A DNA stretch of 64,000 nt from Clostridiales bacterium (GTDB lineage Bacteria > Bacillota > Clostridia > Saccharofermentanales > Saccharofermentanaceae). Shown here one piece after another: positions 34,932-42,903 of the stretch (position 1 is its first letter; each line of letters starts with the position of its first letter). Location of the stretch: assembly GCA_017561715.1 (NCBI GenBank), contig JAFZBN010000016.1:95536-159535 (forward strand), given 5' to 3'. A model generated the notes under the pieces. That model worked only from the letters and a program-made list of their open reading frames with translations, did no database searches and had not been told where the DNA came from. The position numbers and the translations under genes are program-made.

Positions 34932-35378
34932 TCAGGCTCTTCTTAGGAGTTTCTTAACAAGGTGTTTGAATTTGATCCAGATCCTTTTGAAGAACACTCG
35001 TGCAGGATTAAAAAACAGAACCAGCGCGGTGTATACGCGATAGCGTTTTTCGGTCACGCTGTGTTCTTTGCCGTTTCGAACGAAGCTGATCATCTTGCCG
35101 TGGATGTCGCTGTCCTTGATGCCGCGCTCGCAGCTGACGCAGTTATCGCCGAGGATGACATATTCGTCCGGAAGGACCTTGATGATCCGGTGAAGGACAT
35201 ACCTGCTCGATCCCCTCGCGAAAAGCACTACATCGCCTTTTTTGTATCGCTGCCCGTTATTTTTCTCGATGGTGAACAGATCTTTTCCCTGACGAAGAAG
35301 CGGCATCATGGAAACGCCCACATTCGTGTACGTGAGCTTGCCGTTTTCTTCCAAAAACTCCGCGATCGTCTTCGTCAT
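34932..35378 (-). CDS. S26-type signal peptidase-like protein
   Basis: A 148-aa protein with the S24/S26 fold. GVSMMPLLRQGKD holds the Ser nucleophile, RYVLHRIIKVL places His where bacterial type I enzymes have the general-base Lys (the SipW/eukaryotic Ser-His form), and ILGDNC and a DIHGKMISF strand follow. There is no N-terminal membrane helix; a hydrophobic segment near the C-terminus (TALVLFFNPARVFF) may attach it to the membrane. It overlaps the HprK-like gene by ATGA. Its neighbours suggest it trims the 40-aa peptide, but the peptide substrate is inferred. Confidence 0.75.
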   Translation of the reverse strand: MTKTIAEFLEENGKLTYTNVGVSMMPLLRQGKDLFTIEKNNGQRYKKGDVVLFARGSSRYVLHRIIKVLPDEYVILGDNCVSCERGIKDSDIHGKMISFVRNGKEHSVTEKRYRVYTALVLFFNPARVFFKRIWIKFKHLVKKLLRRA

Positions 35379-36133
35379 TTCCGGCTCTCCCCGGTCATTT
35401 CGCTCATGTAGTTAAAGGCCACTTCCGCCGCCTCGATGTCCATGTTGCATTTCAAGCGGAAGAGCGTGACGCTCTCCGAAAGTTTCGAAAGAAGCTTCAC
35501 GGTCTTTTCCAGCGCTTTTATATCGGAAGGACGATACGCCTGCTGCAAAAGCATCGGGAACGCGTCCTTGGCATCGACCTTTTTGATTGCATTTTTCTCG
35601 CCGCGCTCGAGGATGCAGATGCCTTTCAGCGGAACACGGATATTGCTGCCGAGTCGGTGTTTTCCGTTCCATGGTGTTCCGTATACAAAAGCACCGTCGT
35701 CCGTCACGCGGATCAGGGGCTTATCATCGTTGACCATCACGGCGCGCTCACCGAGATACTTTCTCCAAAGCGCGGTATGTGTAGATTTTCCCGTGCCGCT
35801 CGCAGCGGTAAAAAGATAACCGTTTCCGTCGGCGGCGATAGCCGAACCGTGGAAAAGGAACGTGTCGTTTAGGATCGGAAGAGACTCCGCCATCTTTCTA
35901 TACACGGCAAGTTCTTCGAGCATGCCGTCGGTCCCGCCCTGAAAAGCTCTCGGGCTGATGGCCGCTTCGGCTTCGGATTTTTTCCTTTCGTAAAGGAGAT
36001 CGTCCTTCGTGATCACAACATCGATGTCGGGAGTCGTCTCTTCGCATACATAGTCACGACAATACTTGTGAACGTCCTCATAAATGGACTCCACACGCAC
36101 GACCATATCCGCGATCCTATAAAAACCGATCAT
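35375..36133 (-). CDS. HPr-kinase-like (HprK-related) protein
   Basis: A 252-aa protein with a P-loop TAASGTGKST at about residue 115-124 preceded by LFHGSAIA, then MVNDDKPLI and a basic loop, the order of the HprK/PckA-like kinases found in RiPP operons. It lacks the HPr-recognition N-terminal domain of true HprK (about 310 aa). Relatives linked to lasso and other peptides phosphorylate a serine of the precursor. ATG 36133 follows AAGGGGTGAAG; an earlier in-frame start has no ribosome site. It is coupled to the S26-type peptidase and lies 170 nt after the small peptide gene, across a terminator. Substrate inferred. Confidence 0.72.
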   Translation of the reverse strand: MIGFYRIADMVVRVESIYEDVHKYCRDYVCEETTPDIDVVITKDDLLYERKKSEAEAAISPRAFQGGTDGMLEELAVYRKMAESLPILNDTFLFHGSAIAADGNGYLFTAASGTGKSTHTALWRKYLGERAVMVNDDKPLIRVTDDGAFVYGTPWNGKHRLGSNIRVPLKGICILERGEKNAIKKVDAKDAFPMLLQQAYRPSDIKALEKTVKLLSKLSESVTLFRLKCNMDIEAAEVAFNYMSEMTGESRK

Positions 36134-36230
36134 TACTTCACCCCTTATGATTCTTTTTCCACTATATCGAAAATGCCTTCCGACTTCAATTCTTTCGCCA
36201 TCTCTTAACACGTTCGTTATCCTTTTGACA

Positions 36231-36267
36231 AATCAAAAGGACTGCCTTCCCCGTCAAGGCAGCCCTT
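36231..36267 (-). terminator. Intrinsic terminator between the small peptide and the kinase-like gene
   Basis: Arms 36237-36248 and 36256-36267 pair with one G-U wobble around the loop GACGGGG, followed on the minus strand by TTTTGATTT. It would end most transcripts after the small peptide, giving a high peptide-to-enzyme ratio as in many RiPP and bacteriocin operons. Confidence 0.75.
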
Positions 36268-36304
36268 CTGACCCAATGTGGTGTTGAAATTGAGACAGTC
36301 AATC

Positions 36305-36427
36305 TTAGATTTCGATCTCCGGCGTCTGGTGATTGCCGCTTCCACCGCCCTGCTGTTCGGAGGAATCGGTAATGATATCCGCTTCCTCAAACACGATCAC
36401 TTCAAGTTCCAATTCTTCGTACTTCAT
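36305..36427 (-). CDS. 40-aa RiPP-precursor-like peptide
   Basis: This small gene encodes 40 residues. The acidic leader-like first half is MKYEELELEVIVFEEADIIT; the second half has a DSSEQQ stretch, a GGGSG run and the end TPEIEI. No Cys, no signal peptide, no hydrophobic helix. A strong GGGGG ribosome site precedes ATG 36427, which lies 3 nt after the DUF4838 stop; an intrinsic terminator follows. The E/D-rich start with a DIIT turn before a Gly/Ser-rich end is what I know from short peptides found next to PqqD/HprK-like kinases and signal peptidases in gut Clostridia. Coding status rests on the ribosome site, position and neighbours. Product and activity unknown. Confidence 0.65.
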   Translation of the reverse strand: MKYEELELEVIVFEEADIITDSSEQQGGGSGNHQTPEIEI

Positions 36428-36430
36428 TTC

Positions 36431-39400
36431 TTAATTCCCCCTGTTTTCCCATTCTTCTTGCCAATGTGTATATTTTGGGTTGTACCACCATGGATTGGTA
36501 TTGCACCAGCGGTCAGGTGTTTGATCGATGTAGTATTTTTTCGGTACGCTTCTTATGATCAGGCTGTACATCTTTGTTTTATATGTTGTGTAAACATCGT
36601 CATACAGCTGTTCGTTCATATCCTTGTAAGTTGCCAGATCTTCGAATTCCAAAGCACCCATACAGGACTTCGCCCAGCGCCAGCCGAGGTTTGATCTTCC
36701 GGTCACATAAAGATGACGATCCGTATCGTTAGCCGCGACTTCCAGCGCCTTGTTCCAATATGCTTCACAAAGCTCGATCTTCTCCTGGGGCATTCTGTTA
36801 TGTGCGTCCATCTTTGTCGGATACAGATTTGCGAACACCTGCGACGTCGGGCAGTCATAGGTCATACAGTAGCCGCGCCAGTAATACTTATACGGATCCG
36901 CGTTATCGCCCGGAGAGTGATTCTTCGCCTGTTCCTCCATGAGCTTGATCGCTTCATAGATATACGGCGCACTGTCTCCGTAGAACTCATTTAAGAAGAA
37001 CAGCATCTCCTTCTTCGTATCCGCGTCCGGATTTTCCAGAAGAACCGCGCCCAGATAGATTCGAAGGTCGCCGAACTCCGTATTCGTACTGTTATGTGCA
37101 TCGTTGCTCTGCAGGTAGATACCGGAAACGCCGATATCCCTGTAATACTTAATGTCGTGGCAGAGCATGTCCAGGTTCATGTAAGGACCTGTCGTATCTT
37201 TGAAGTTAGCGTTATAATCCCAGATCCAGAGCTGTCCGCCATAGGTATTGGCAAGGTTTGCCCATCCCTGGAGATGCTTGATAACTTCATCGTTTCTCAG
37301 GCACTCATCCGCGCTCGCGTCGCAGTTATGCGCGTAGCAGCGGCTGATCGCCGCGTAGCGGACGATGACGTGATCGTCCATGGTCATATTTACCGGTGGT
37401 TTGAGGTTATGCGTGTAGGCGAGCATATCGATATATACATTCGTGTATCCCGCTGCTTTTACCTCGGCAGAGATCCTGTTGCAAAGATCAAGATACAATG
37501 CCGCGTCGCAAAGGCCTTCCTTATCATCATCCCTCTCATGTGCCATACGGAAAGCGTAGCAATCGTCACACATACAGTAGTATGCGTTGTCTGCCTGCGA
37601 CAGGCTGATGATCTGCATCGGTGCCGTCGGGTCATACGAATCGCTCTCGAGGATCTCGAATACGTGCTTTTTGATCTCTTCATAAACTTCCGGATTGGAA
37701 AGACAGAGCTGGTTTGGTCTTCTTTCACGAATGTACGTGCCGTCCTTCAGCTTTTCGATATACCAGCTGAACCAGTCAGGATGTTCGTCAAACTTATCCT
37801 TCGTGATGTACTCCGCCATAAGTGTGTGCGCCTGGCCCGGCTGCAGATCACCATAGGCTTTCGGAGCCGCCTTGCTGAGATACCAGTTGTCTCCGCCCGG
37901 CTGATTTTTGACTGTGCAGTTAACATAGAATCCGTTCAGTCCGTTCGCCAGTGAGAAGAGACGGTTCTCGCCCTCATGCGTCTTTCCGAAAAGAACATCG
38001 ATATCGGTAAACGTAAATGCGCGCTTGTGGTTGATGTCGATATTGTTCTCGTACTTGAAGTGGGACTGATTCGTTCTGTATCCGTCTTCAAACGAGAGCC
38101 AATAGTAGCCGCCGCAGACCGAAAGGAACTTCATCGCGGCATCGATCGTTCCGCGGTTTCCGTTTCCGAAAAGCGCGATACCGTTTGTGTAAGACTTGAT
38201 CTTATAGGAATCTTCCTCCGTGTAGGCAAGGTCGCCGTGCGGACGGTTCGTCATACCGACCGAGATCTCAAACCCCTGGCTTCCCTGCGCCGTGGCATCT
38301 GTAATGATCTGCGGCTGATAGCCGTCTTCCCTCTGGATAAAGGTCTGGACCAGATCTGCCGCGTACTGCTCTTCCGCCGTCGAGTTTGTCGGAATGACGA
38401 TGACGGACTTCGGAAGATCTTTCGTGTATGTACTGTTCTTGTATGTGCTGATGTTTTCAAAATCCGGATCGATCGGAAGATCGACGTCTCCGCCGCCGGA
38501 ACTGCTTCCGGATCCGCTGACCGCCGCAAAGTAAGCGTTCGCAGATTCTCCGTAAGCCAGCATGCACTTGGCGAGTTCTTTCATTTCATCTGTAAAATCA
38601 CCTTCCACGATCGACTTTACATAGCTCTCATAGCTGTATGTCAGTGTCGGGCTGATCTGCTTGCCGTTGTCCTTGATGACAATAGTAAACGGTGTCTTGA
38701 AGTAAAGAGACGGGATCGCATCAAATACGACTCTGTAGCGGTCTTTTGCCGCTTCGTATTCGCAGTCTTTCAGATACTTCTTAACAACTGCGGTGCCGCC
38801 TTCGACCGTCGGGTAAGAAAGCTCGGCGACAACGTTTGCTCCCGGTGCATTCGTGAACGCACAGTACACGATAAAGTCGACTGTATTCAGAAGAGAAAGC
38901 GCCGCGGATTTAAACTTTGCCGTACTTCCGGTAAGAGCCTGTACGTTCTGAACGGAATTCAGCTGATCCGGAAGCTGCGTCGCAAGTGCTTTTTGCGCAT
39001 CGGTAAGACCGGAATTTGCGAGATTATGCTTATTTCTGTCGAAGTACTTCTGAGCGGCTGCGCCGTAGTTTAACATATCGACCATCAGAGTGCAGAGGCT
39101 CTTGCTCTCTTCATCGGTATTGGGACCATAGATCTCCAGGATCTTTTGCGCATACTGCTTGACACTGAATTCCTTTGTCTGGCTGGCATATGCCTGGTTT
39201 CCGATATTCGCGCAAAGCGTGCACTTGACGATGTTGCTCATCTGATCGGAACAGATCCCTTTAAAGACGAACTTGTATTTTCCTGTGGAAGCGTCGTAAG
39301 TGTAATCCGTGATATCCGTATTTTTCCAGGTATAGTTTCCCGTGTTGTCACTGAATGTCTGGAAAGAAACGCGGAGACGGATATTGGTAAAGTCCCCGGG

Positions 39401-39583
39401 TGTGTTGATCTTGCAGTTATAGACCAGGTTCAGGTCTTTCTCAAAAGAGCATGCTGCTGAAAAAGAAACATCGATGTCCTGGGTCGGTGCTGCTGCTACT
39501 GCTGCTGTCTGCATGCTGAGGATCATGGCGATCGCCAGCATAAGGCCTAAGAATTTCCGGCCGAATGCGGTTGCTCGATTCAT
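36431..39583 (-). CDS. Secreted DUF4838 protein (glycoside-hydrolase-like)
   Basis: A 1,050-aa secreted protein. A Sec signal peptide with a hydrophobic core ends near AVAAAP (about residue 32). Residues about 35-360 are two related surface modules, each ending in a helical motif (MLNYGAAAQKYF and MLAYGESANAYF), then a GSGSSSGGG linker. A GH20/GH67-N-like domain (VIVIPTNSTAEEQYAADLV) precedes DUF4838 (about residues 500-850), with FSLANGLNGFYV, LSQADNAYYCMCDDC and IWDYNANFKDTTGPYMNLDML. Related proteins act on carbohydrates at the cell surface, but DUF4838 activity is not proven. ATG 39583 follows TTAGGAGGG. No C-terminal sorting signal is seen. The small peptide gene follows after 3 nt. Confidence 0.82.
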   Translation of the reverse strand: MNRATAFGRKFLGLMLAIAMILSMQTAAVAAAPTQDIDVSFSAACSFEKDLNLVYNCKINTPGDFTNIRLRVSFQTFSDNTGNYTWKNTDITDYTYDASTGKYKFVFKGICSDQMSNIVKCTLCANIGNQAYASQTKEFSVKQYAQKILEIYGPNTDEESKSLCTLMVDMLNYGAAAQKYFDRNKHNLANSGLTDAQKALATQLPDQLNSVQNVQALTGSTAKFKSAALSLLNTVDFIVYCAFTNAPGANVVAELSYPTVEGGTAVVKKYLKDCEYEAAKDRYRVVFDAIPSLYFKTPFTIVIKDNGKQISPTLTYSYESYVKSIVEGDFTDEMKELAKCMLAYGESANAYFAAVSGSGSSSGGGDVDLPIDPDFENISTYKNSTYTKDLPKSVIVIPTNSTAEEQYAADLVQTFIQREDGYQPQIITDATAQGSQGFEISVGMTNRPHGDLAYTEEDSYKIKSYTNGIALFGNGNRGTIDAAMKFLSVCGGYYWLSFEDGYRTNQSHFKYENNIDINHKRAFTFTDIDVLFGKTHEGENRLFSLANGLNGFYVNCTVKNQPGGDNWYLSKAAPKAYGDLQPGQAHTLMAEYITKDKFDEHPDWFSWYIEKLKDGTYIRERRPNQLCLSNPEVYEEIKKHVFEILESDSYDPTAPMQIISLSQADNAYYCMCDDCYAFRMAHERDDDKEGLCDAALYLDLCNRISAEVKAAGYTNVYIDMLAYTHNLKPPVNMTMDDHVIVRYAAISRCYAHNCDASADECLRNDEVIKHLQGWANLANTYGGQLWIWDYNANFKDTTGPYMNLDMLCHDIKYYRDIGVSGIYLQSNDAHNSTNTEFGDLRIYLGAVLLENPDADTKKEMLFFLNEFYGDSAPYIYEAIKLMEEQAKNHSPGDNADPYKYYWRGYCMTYDCPTSQVFANLYPTKMDAHNRMPQEKIELCEAYWNKALEVAANDTDRHLYVTGRSNLGWRWAKSCMGALEFEDLATYKDMNEQLYDDVYTTYKTKMYSLIIRSVPKKYYIDQTPDRWCNTNPWWYNPKYTHWQEEWENRGN

Positions 39584-39655
39584 GGGAGAATCCCTCCTAA
39601 AGAATTTTGTCTCGCATCCACCCCCGAAAATGCGAACCATTATCCTCACACGCGC

Positions 39656-39684
39656 ACTATAACATGTCGTTCACAAAAACGCAA
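39656..39684 (-). promoter_or_regulatory. Promoter of the DUF4838/peptide operon
   Basis: On the minus strand TTGCGT (39679-39684) and TATAGT (39656-39661) are spaced 17 nt; the leader to ATG 39583 is about 65 nt. The upstream bases are A+T-rich, like an UP element. Confidence 0.55.
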
Positions 39685-39816
39685 TAATTATTTTCAAAAT
39701 TATTCATAAATTCTCCATAATTCACGGAAACATCCGTCAAAACCACCAAAACAGGCGGGTGAGAGTGTCACCACCGAGCCGAAAGATCTCTGAATTTGCG
39801 CGCAGAATCCTCCTTG

Positions 39817-40050
39817 TTCTATGTTTGGTTCTATTTTTCCCGCATTTTTAGAACGAAACATAGAAATCTGCCCCCTGTTCTATGTTTGGTTCTATTTTTT
39901 CCGCTTTTTTAGAACGAAACATAGAAATCTGCCCCCCCGTTCTATGTTTGGTTCTATTTTTTCCGCATTTTTAGAACGAAACATAGAAATCTGCCCCCCC
40001 GTTCTATGTTTGGTTCTATTTTTCTCGCTTTTTTAGAACGAAACATAGAA
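39817..40050. repeat. Four tandem hairpin repeats (49-nt inverted repeat, 61-62-nt period)
   Basis: Four copies lie at 39817-39865, 39878-39926, 39940-39988 and 40002-40050. Each starts TTCTATGTTTGGTTCTA and ends TAGAACGAAACATAGAA, a 17-bp inverted repeat with one mismatch, around a T-rich 15-nt loop (TTTTTnCCGC-type). Spacers are nearly identical (ATCTGCCCCC plus 2-3 nt). The arms are invariant, while loops differ at a few positions. Each arm also contains a direct TTCTA repeat. No coding frame fits: the 71-codon frame across it follows the repeat period. The copies could fold as four RNA or cruciform hairpins or bind a dimeric protein cooperatively. Function unknown. Confidence 0.95.
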
Positions 40051-40103
40051 CAGCACACCCGGTTTCGGTCAAACGCCGTGAAAGTTTTCTGATCAATCGG
40101 ACG

Positions 40104-40193
40104 AAAAAAGCCCCGGGATTCGGGATCTGGCGAGCAGCGAGTTTTGCTTTAGCAAACTGTTTGAGCTGCAAGCGGATACCCGAATTCCGGGGC
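40104..40193 (-). terminator. Long composite terminator of the amino-acid ABC operon
   Basis: The outer arms (about 40110-40125 and 40178-40193; GCCCCGGGATTCGGG against CCCGAATTCCGGGGC) pair over 15 bp with one mismatch. Inside are nested stems GCAGC/GCTGC and GTTTGC/GCAAAAC, and the minus strand ends in T6CG. At over 80 nt it is much longer than an ordinary terminator. Confidence 0.8.
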
Positions 40194-40211
40194 CTTACTT
40201 ACGGTTTTTGA

Positions 40212-40973
40212 TCAGAGAACTTTCGCGAGGAAAGATTGGAGTCTCTCATTCTGCGGATTATCGAAGATCTCTGACGGTGTTCCTTCTTCGATGATCTTGC
40301 CTTCATCCATGAAGATGACGCGGGAACCTACTTCTCTGGCAAATCCCATCTCGTGAGTAACGACAGCCATGGTCATACCGGAGTTGGCAAGTGCTTTCAT
40401 AACATCGAGAACCTCACCGACCATTTCCGGGTCAAGCGCGGATGTCGGTTCGTCAAAGAGAAGAACGTCCGGAGACATGCAGAGCGCGCGGACGATCGCG
40501 ATACGCTGTTTCTGTCCGCCGGAAAGCTGGCTCGGATAGGCATCGGCACGATCCTGAAGGCCTACTCTTTCGAGCAGTTCAAGTGCTTTTACCGTAGCGT
40601 CATGATCGCTCATCTTCAGTAGTTTTCTCGGCGCCAGTGTCATGTTGTCGAGGATCGTCAGGTGCGGGAAAAGATTGAAGTGCTGGAATACCATGCCCAT
40701 CTTCTGACGCAGCTTGTTGATGTCGCTTTCCGGAGAAGTGATGTCCACACCTTCGAAAGTGATCGTGCCTTCGGTCGGACGCTCGAGAAGATTGAGCGAT
40801 CTTAAGAAGGTGGACTTACCGGAACCGGAAGGTCCGATGATAACGAGCACTTCACCTCTTCTGATGTCGGTGGTAATGCCGTCGAGGGCATAGATCACAC
40901 CGGCTTTATTCTTATAGTGCTTGGAAAGTCCTTCTACGGAAATGATGATGTCATTATTCATATCAGCGCTCAC
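40212..40973 (-). CDS. Polar amino-acid ABC transporter ATP-binding protein (GlnQ-like)
   Basis: A 253-aa ATPase: Walker [22 protein letters not shown], signature [12 protein letters not shown], Walker [15 protein letters not shown], and [11 protein letters not shown], the full GlnQ/ArtP signature. It powers uptake with the overlapping permease and the solute-binding lipoprotein. GTG 40973 is preferred over ATG 40961 because AGGAGG stands 10 nt before the GTG but 22 nt before the ATG; the GTG lies inside the permease 3' end. Confidence 0.94.
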   Translation of the reverse strand: MSADMNNDIIISVEGLSKHYKNKAGVIYALDGITTDIRRGEVLVIIGPSGSGKSTFLRSLNLLERPTEGTITFEGVDITSPESDINKLRQKMGMVFQHFNLFPHLTILDNMTLAPRKLLKMSDHDATVKALELLERVGLQDRADAYPSQLSGGQKQRIAIVRALCMSPDVLLFDEPTSALDPEMVGEVLDVMKALANSGMTMAVVTHEMGFAREVGSRVIFMDEGKIIEEGTPSEIFDNPQNERLQSFLAKVL

Positions 40974-41730
40974 TGTTTCTCAGCCTCCTCTCCATGACCG
41001 TTACCAGTTTACTGAAGATCATTACGATGATCAGGTAGATACCGGCAACTGCGAAAAGCGGCATAAATGCCACGAACGTACGGCTTCGGATAACGTCACC
41101 GCCACGGGTCAGGTCCATGATGCCGACATAACCGGAAACGGAAGTCTCCTTGATGAGTACGATGAACTCGTTGGCAAGCGCGGGAAGAACATTCTTCAGA
41201 GCCTGCGGAATGATGATATAGTACATGGTCTGGATATAGTTGAAACCGAGAGAACGGCCCGCTTCAAACTGACCGTTGTCGATGCTCATGATACCGGAAC
41301 GGATGATCTCGGCAACATACGCGCCGGAGTTGATACCGAAAGCCAGGATCGCGACCATCATCGCGTTTGTGGATGACGCGAAGATGATGTAGTACATGAT
41401 CATGAGCTGAACGACGACCGGGGTTCCGCGGATGACCGTCAGATAGACCTTTACGATCGCGTTGAAAAAGATCAGCATGCACTTTCCGAAACCGGGACGC
41501 ATTTCATTGATCGTCTTGTCGTGGGTACTTCTTACCAGCGCCGCGATAACGCCAAGCGCGATACCAAGGAGCACGGCGAAAAATGTGATCCTCAAGGTCA
41601 TCCAAAGACCGTTGACCAGATACATATACCGGCCTTCTTTGATAAAGTTGATGTAGAACTCGTCTTTTTTATCGGCAAACCAGGAACCTATGTCCAAAAG
41701 GAACTTGTTCGCCAGAATGAAGTTGTACAT
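40963..41730 (-). CDS. Polar amino-acid ABC transporter permease (HisM/GlnP-like)
   Basis: A 255-aa permease with about five membrane helices and the family motifs [15 protein letters not shown] start ([11 protein letters not shown]), [16 protein letters not shown] and the coupling loop [25 protein letters not shown]. One permease gene serves as a homodimer. ATG 41730 has GGAGGGTGG upstream; an in-frame ATG 18 nt earlier overlaps that site. It is separated from the binding-protein gene by a terminator, so it is probably made at a lower level. Confidence 0.93.
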   Translation of the reverse strand: MYNFILANKFLLDIGSWFADKKDEFYINFIKEGRYMYLVNGLWMTLRITFFAVLLGIALGVIAALVRSTHDKTINEMRPGFGKCMLIFFNAIVKVYLTVIRGTPVVVQLMIMYYIIFASSTNAMMVAILAFGINSGAYVAEIIRSGIMSIDNGQFEAGRSLGFNYIQTMYYIIIPQALKNVLPALANEFIVLIKETSVSGYVGIMDLTRGGDVIRSRTFVAFMPLFAVAGIYLIIVMIFSKLVTVMERRLRNSER

Positions 41731-41780
41731 AATGGTTCCACCCTCCATGACCTTTAGTCTTTGCAGGTCTTTATTGTAAA

Positions 41781-41819
41781 AGAAACAAAGACGGAAATAA
41801 AGTCATATTCCCGTCTTTG
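41781..41819 (-). terminator. Partial terminator between binding-protein and permease genes
   Basis: Arms of 14 bp (41786-41799 with 41806-41819, one G-U pair) and a 6-nt loop are followed by TTTCTTTT on the minus strand. Such read-through terminators set a high ratio of binding protein to transporter. Confidence 0.8.
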
Positions 41820-41883
41820 CATGTTCTTTTTGCGTAAATCGACTCTTCTTTCGACGAAGGTCGAAACTTCAAGTCAGAAGAAA

Positions 41884-42654
41884 TCAGCCGTTGCTCGGGA
41901 TGTACTTTTCGATGATGGCAGCGATCGTGCCGTCGTCTGTCAGTTCCTTAAGAGCCTGGTTGATCTTGTCGAGAAGTTCAGTGTTGCTCTTGTTGATGCA
42001 CATAGCGTATTCTTCCTCAACATAAGCTGTCGGCAGGATCTTAAGACCTTCGTTTGCAGCTACGAAAGACTTCGCCGGCTCATTGTCGATAACAACTGCG
42101 TCAACCTTGCCTGTAGAAAGAGCGAGAACCGCGTCGTTACCCTTGGAGAAACGAACGACTCTGTCTTCTCCGACATCATCACCCATGTAGATGTCACCTG
42201 TTGTACCCTCCTGAACGCCTACCTTGTACTCACCAGCGAGGAGAGCATCAACGTCTGCGATCGGAGAATCTTCTGTTACGATAACCGCCTGGATACCTGT
42301 TGCATATGTGGAAGAGAAGTTAACTGCCTCTTTACGCTCGTCAGTAACTGTCATACCGGCCATACCGATGTCGTACTTGTTGCTCTGAACACCTGCGATG
42401 ATGGAAGCGAATTCAACATCAACGATCTCGAGTTCAAGGTCGAGCTTCTTGGCAACTGCTTCTGCGATCTCGGCATCGATACCTACGATCTTAGAACCTT
42501 CATAATACTCATACGGCGGGAAATAAGCGTTGGTAGCCATTGTGAGCGTACCCTTCTTAACTGTCATGCTCTTCTTGGAAGTGCAGCCAGCCATAGCTCC
42601 TGCCATGCTGAGGATCAAACCTACAGAAATGATCTTTGCAAATACTTTTTTCAT
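41884..42654 (-). CDS. Polar amino-acid-binding lipoprotein
   Basis: A 256-aa family 3 solute-binding protein: lipobox-like MAGAMAGC (Cys at residue 23), then LTMATNAYFPPYEYYEGSKIVGID, IVDVEFASIIAGVQSNKYDIGMAGMT, RKEAVNFS and VQEGTTGD. These are the ligand-binding motifs of glutamine/arginine/cystine-type receptors; the ligand-contact Arg in T-D-E-R is present. Tethered outside the membrane it delivers ligand to the permease. An AGGAGG site precedes the ATG, directly behind a small hairpin. Confidence 0.94.
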   Translation of the reverse strand: MKKVFAKIISVGLILSMAGAMAGCTSKKSMTVKKGTLTMATNAYFPPYEYYEGSKIVGIDAEIAEAVAKKLDLELEIVDVEFASIIAGVQSNKYDIGMAGMTVTDERKEAVNFSSTYATGIQAVIVTEDSPIADVDALLAGEYKVGVQEGTTGDIYMGDDVGEDRVVRFSKGNDAVLALSTGKVDAVVIDNEPAKSFVAANEGLKILPTAYVEEEYAMCINKSNTELLDKINQALKELTDDGTIAAIIEKYIPSNG

Positions 42655-42670
42655 ACTATCCTCCTAAAAG

Positions 42671-42686
42671 TGGCACTTTCGTGCCA
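42671..42686 (-). promoter_or_regulatory. Stem-loop just upstream of the binding-protein ribosome site
   Basis: TGGCAC and GTGCCA pair around a GAAA tetraloop on the transcript, ending about 6 nt before AGGAGG. Its tight placement suggests mRNA stabilisation or translation control of the abundant binding protein. Confidence 0.5.
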
Positions 42687-42705
42687 TCCCTCTTTTAACA
42701 CTATA

Positions 42706-42734
42706 AGTATAAGACCTCAATGGCTGTATGTCAT
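42706..42734 (-). promoter_or_regulatory. Promoter of the amino-acid ABC operon
   Basis: On the minus strand ATGACA (42729-42734) and TATACT (42706-42711) are spaced by 17 nt, about 52 nt upstream of the lipoprotein start. Confidence 0.6.
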
Positions 42735-42870
42735 TCCCATTTAAGACGAAAAATCATCCCGTCTTTCGGTCTCGGGTTAGGCAAATCGGACAAAATGCCC
42801 GAATTTTCAGGTATTTTTGACCTTTTCTGCCGAAGTCTCAACCGAGTTCGTCTTTCTTCTTACCACATGA

Positions 42871-42876
42871 TATAAT
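42871..42876 (+). promoter_or_regulatory. Extended -10 promoter element of the MFS gene
   Basis: TGATATAAT (TG-A-TATAAT) lies 28 nt upstream of the MFS start. It is followed by the hairpin CGTCT/AGACG (42877-42891) at the presumed transcript 5' end. Confidence 0.5.
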
Positions 42877-42903
42877 CGTCTCAAAAAGACGGAAGGGGAC
42901 CCC

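Larger units (their letters stand above)
39650..40211. other. 562-nt non-coding interval
   Basis: Between the DUF4838 start region and the amino-acid ABC operon there is no credible gene. It holds an A+T-rich promoter region (39656-39730), a small GGTGA/TCACC hairpin (39758-39772), the four tandem hairpins and the long composite terminator. Confidence 0.85.

Noticed and set aside
37976..39073. 365-codon plus-strand frame
   Set aside because: Antisense to the DUF4838 gene and rich in Arg/Val without family features; a shadow of codon bias.
39817..40050. Possible CRISPR array or 71-aa gene (39821-40036)
   Set aside because: The period is 61-62 nt, but the spacers are almost identical, there are only four units and no cas gene is present. 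The frame simply follows the repeat period.
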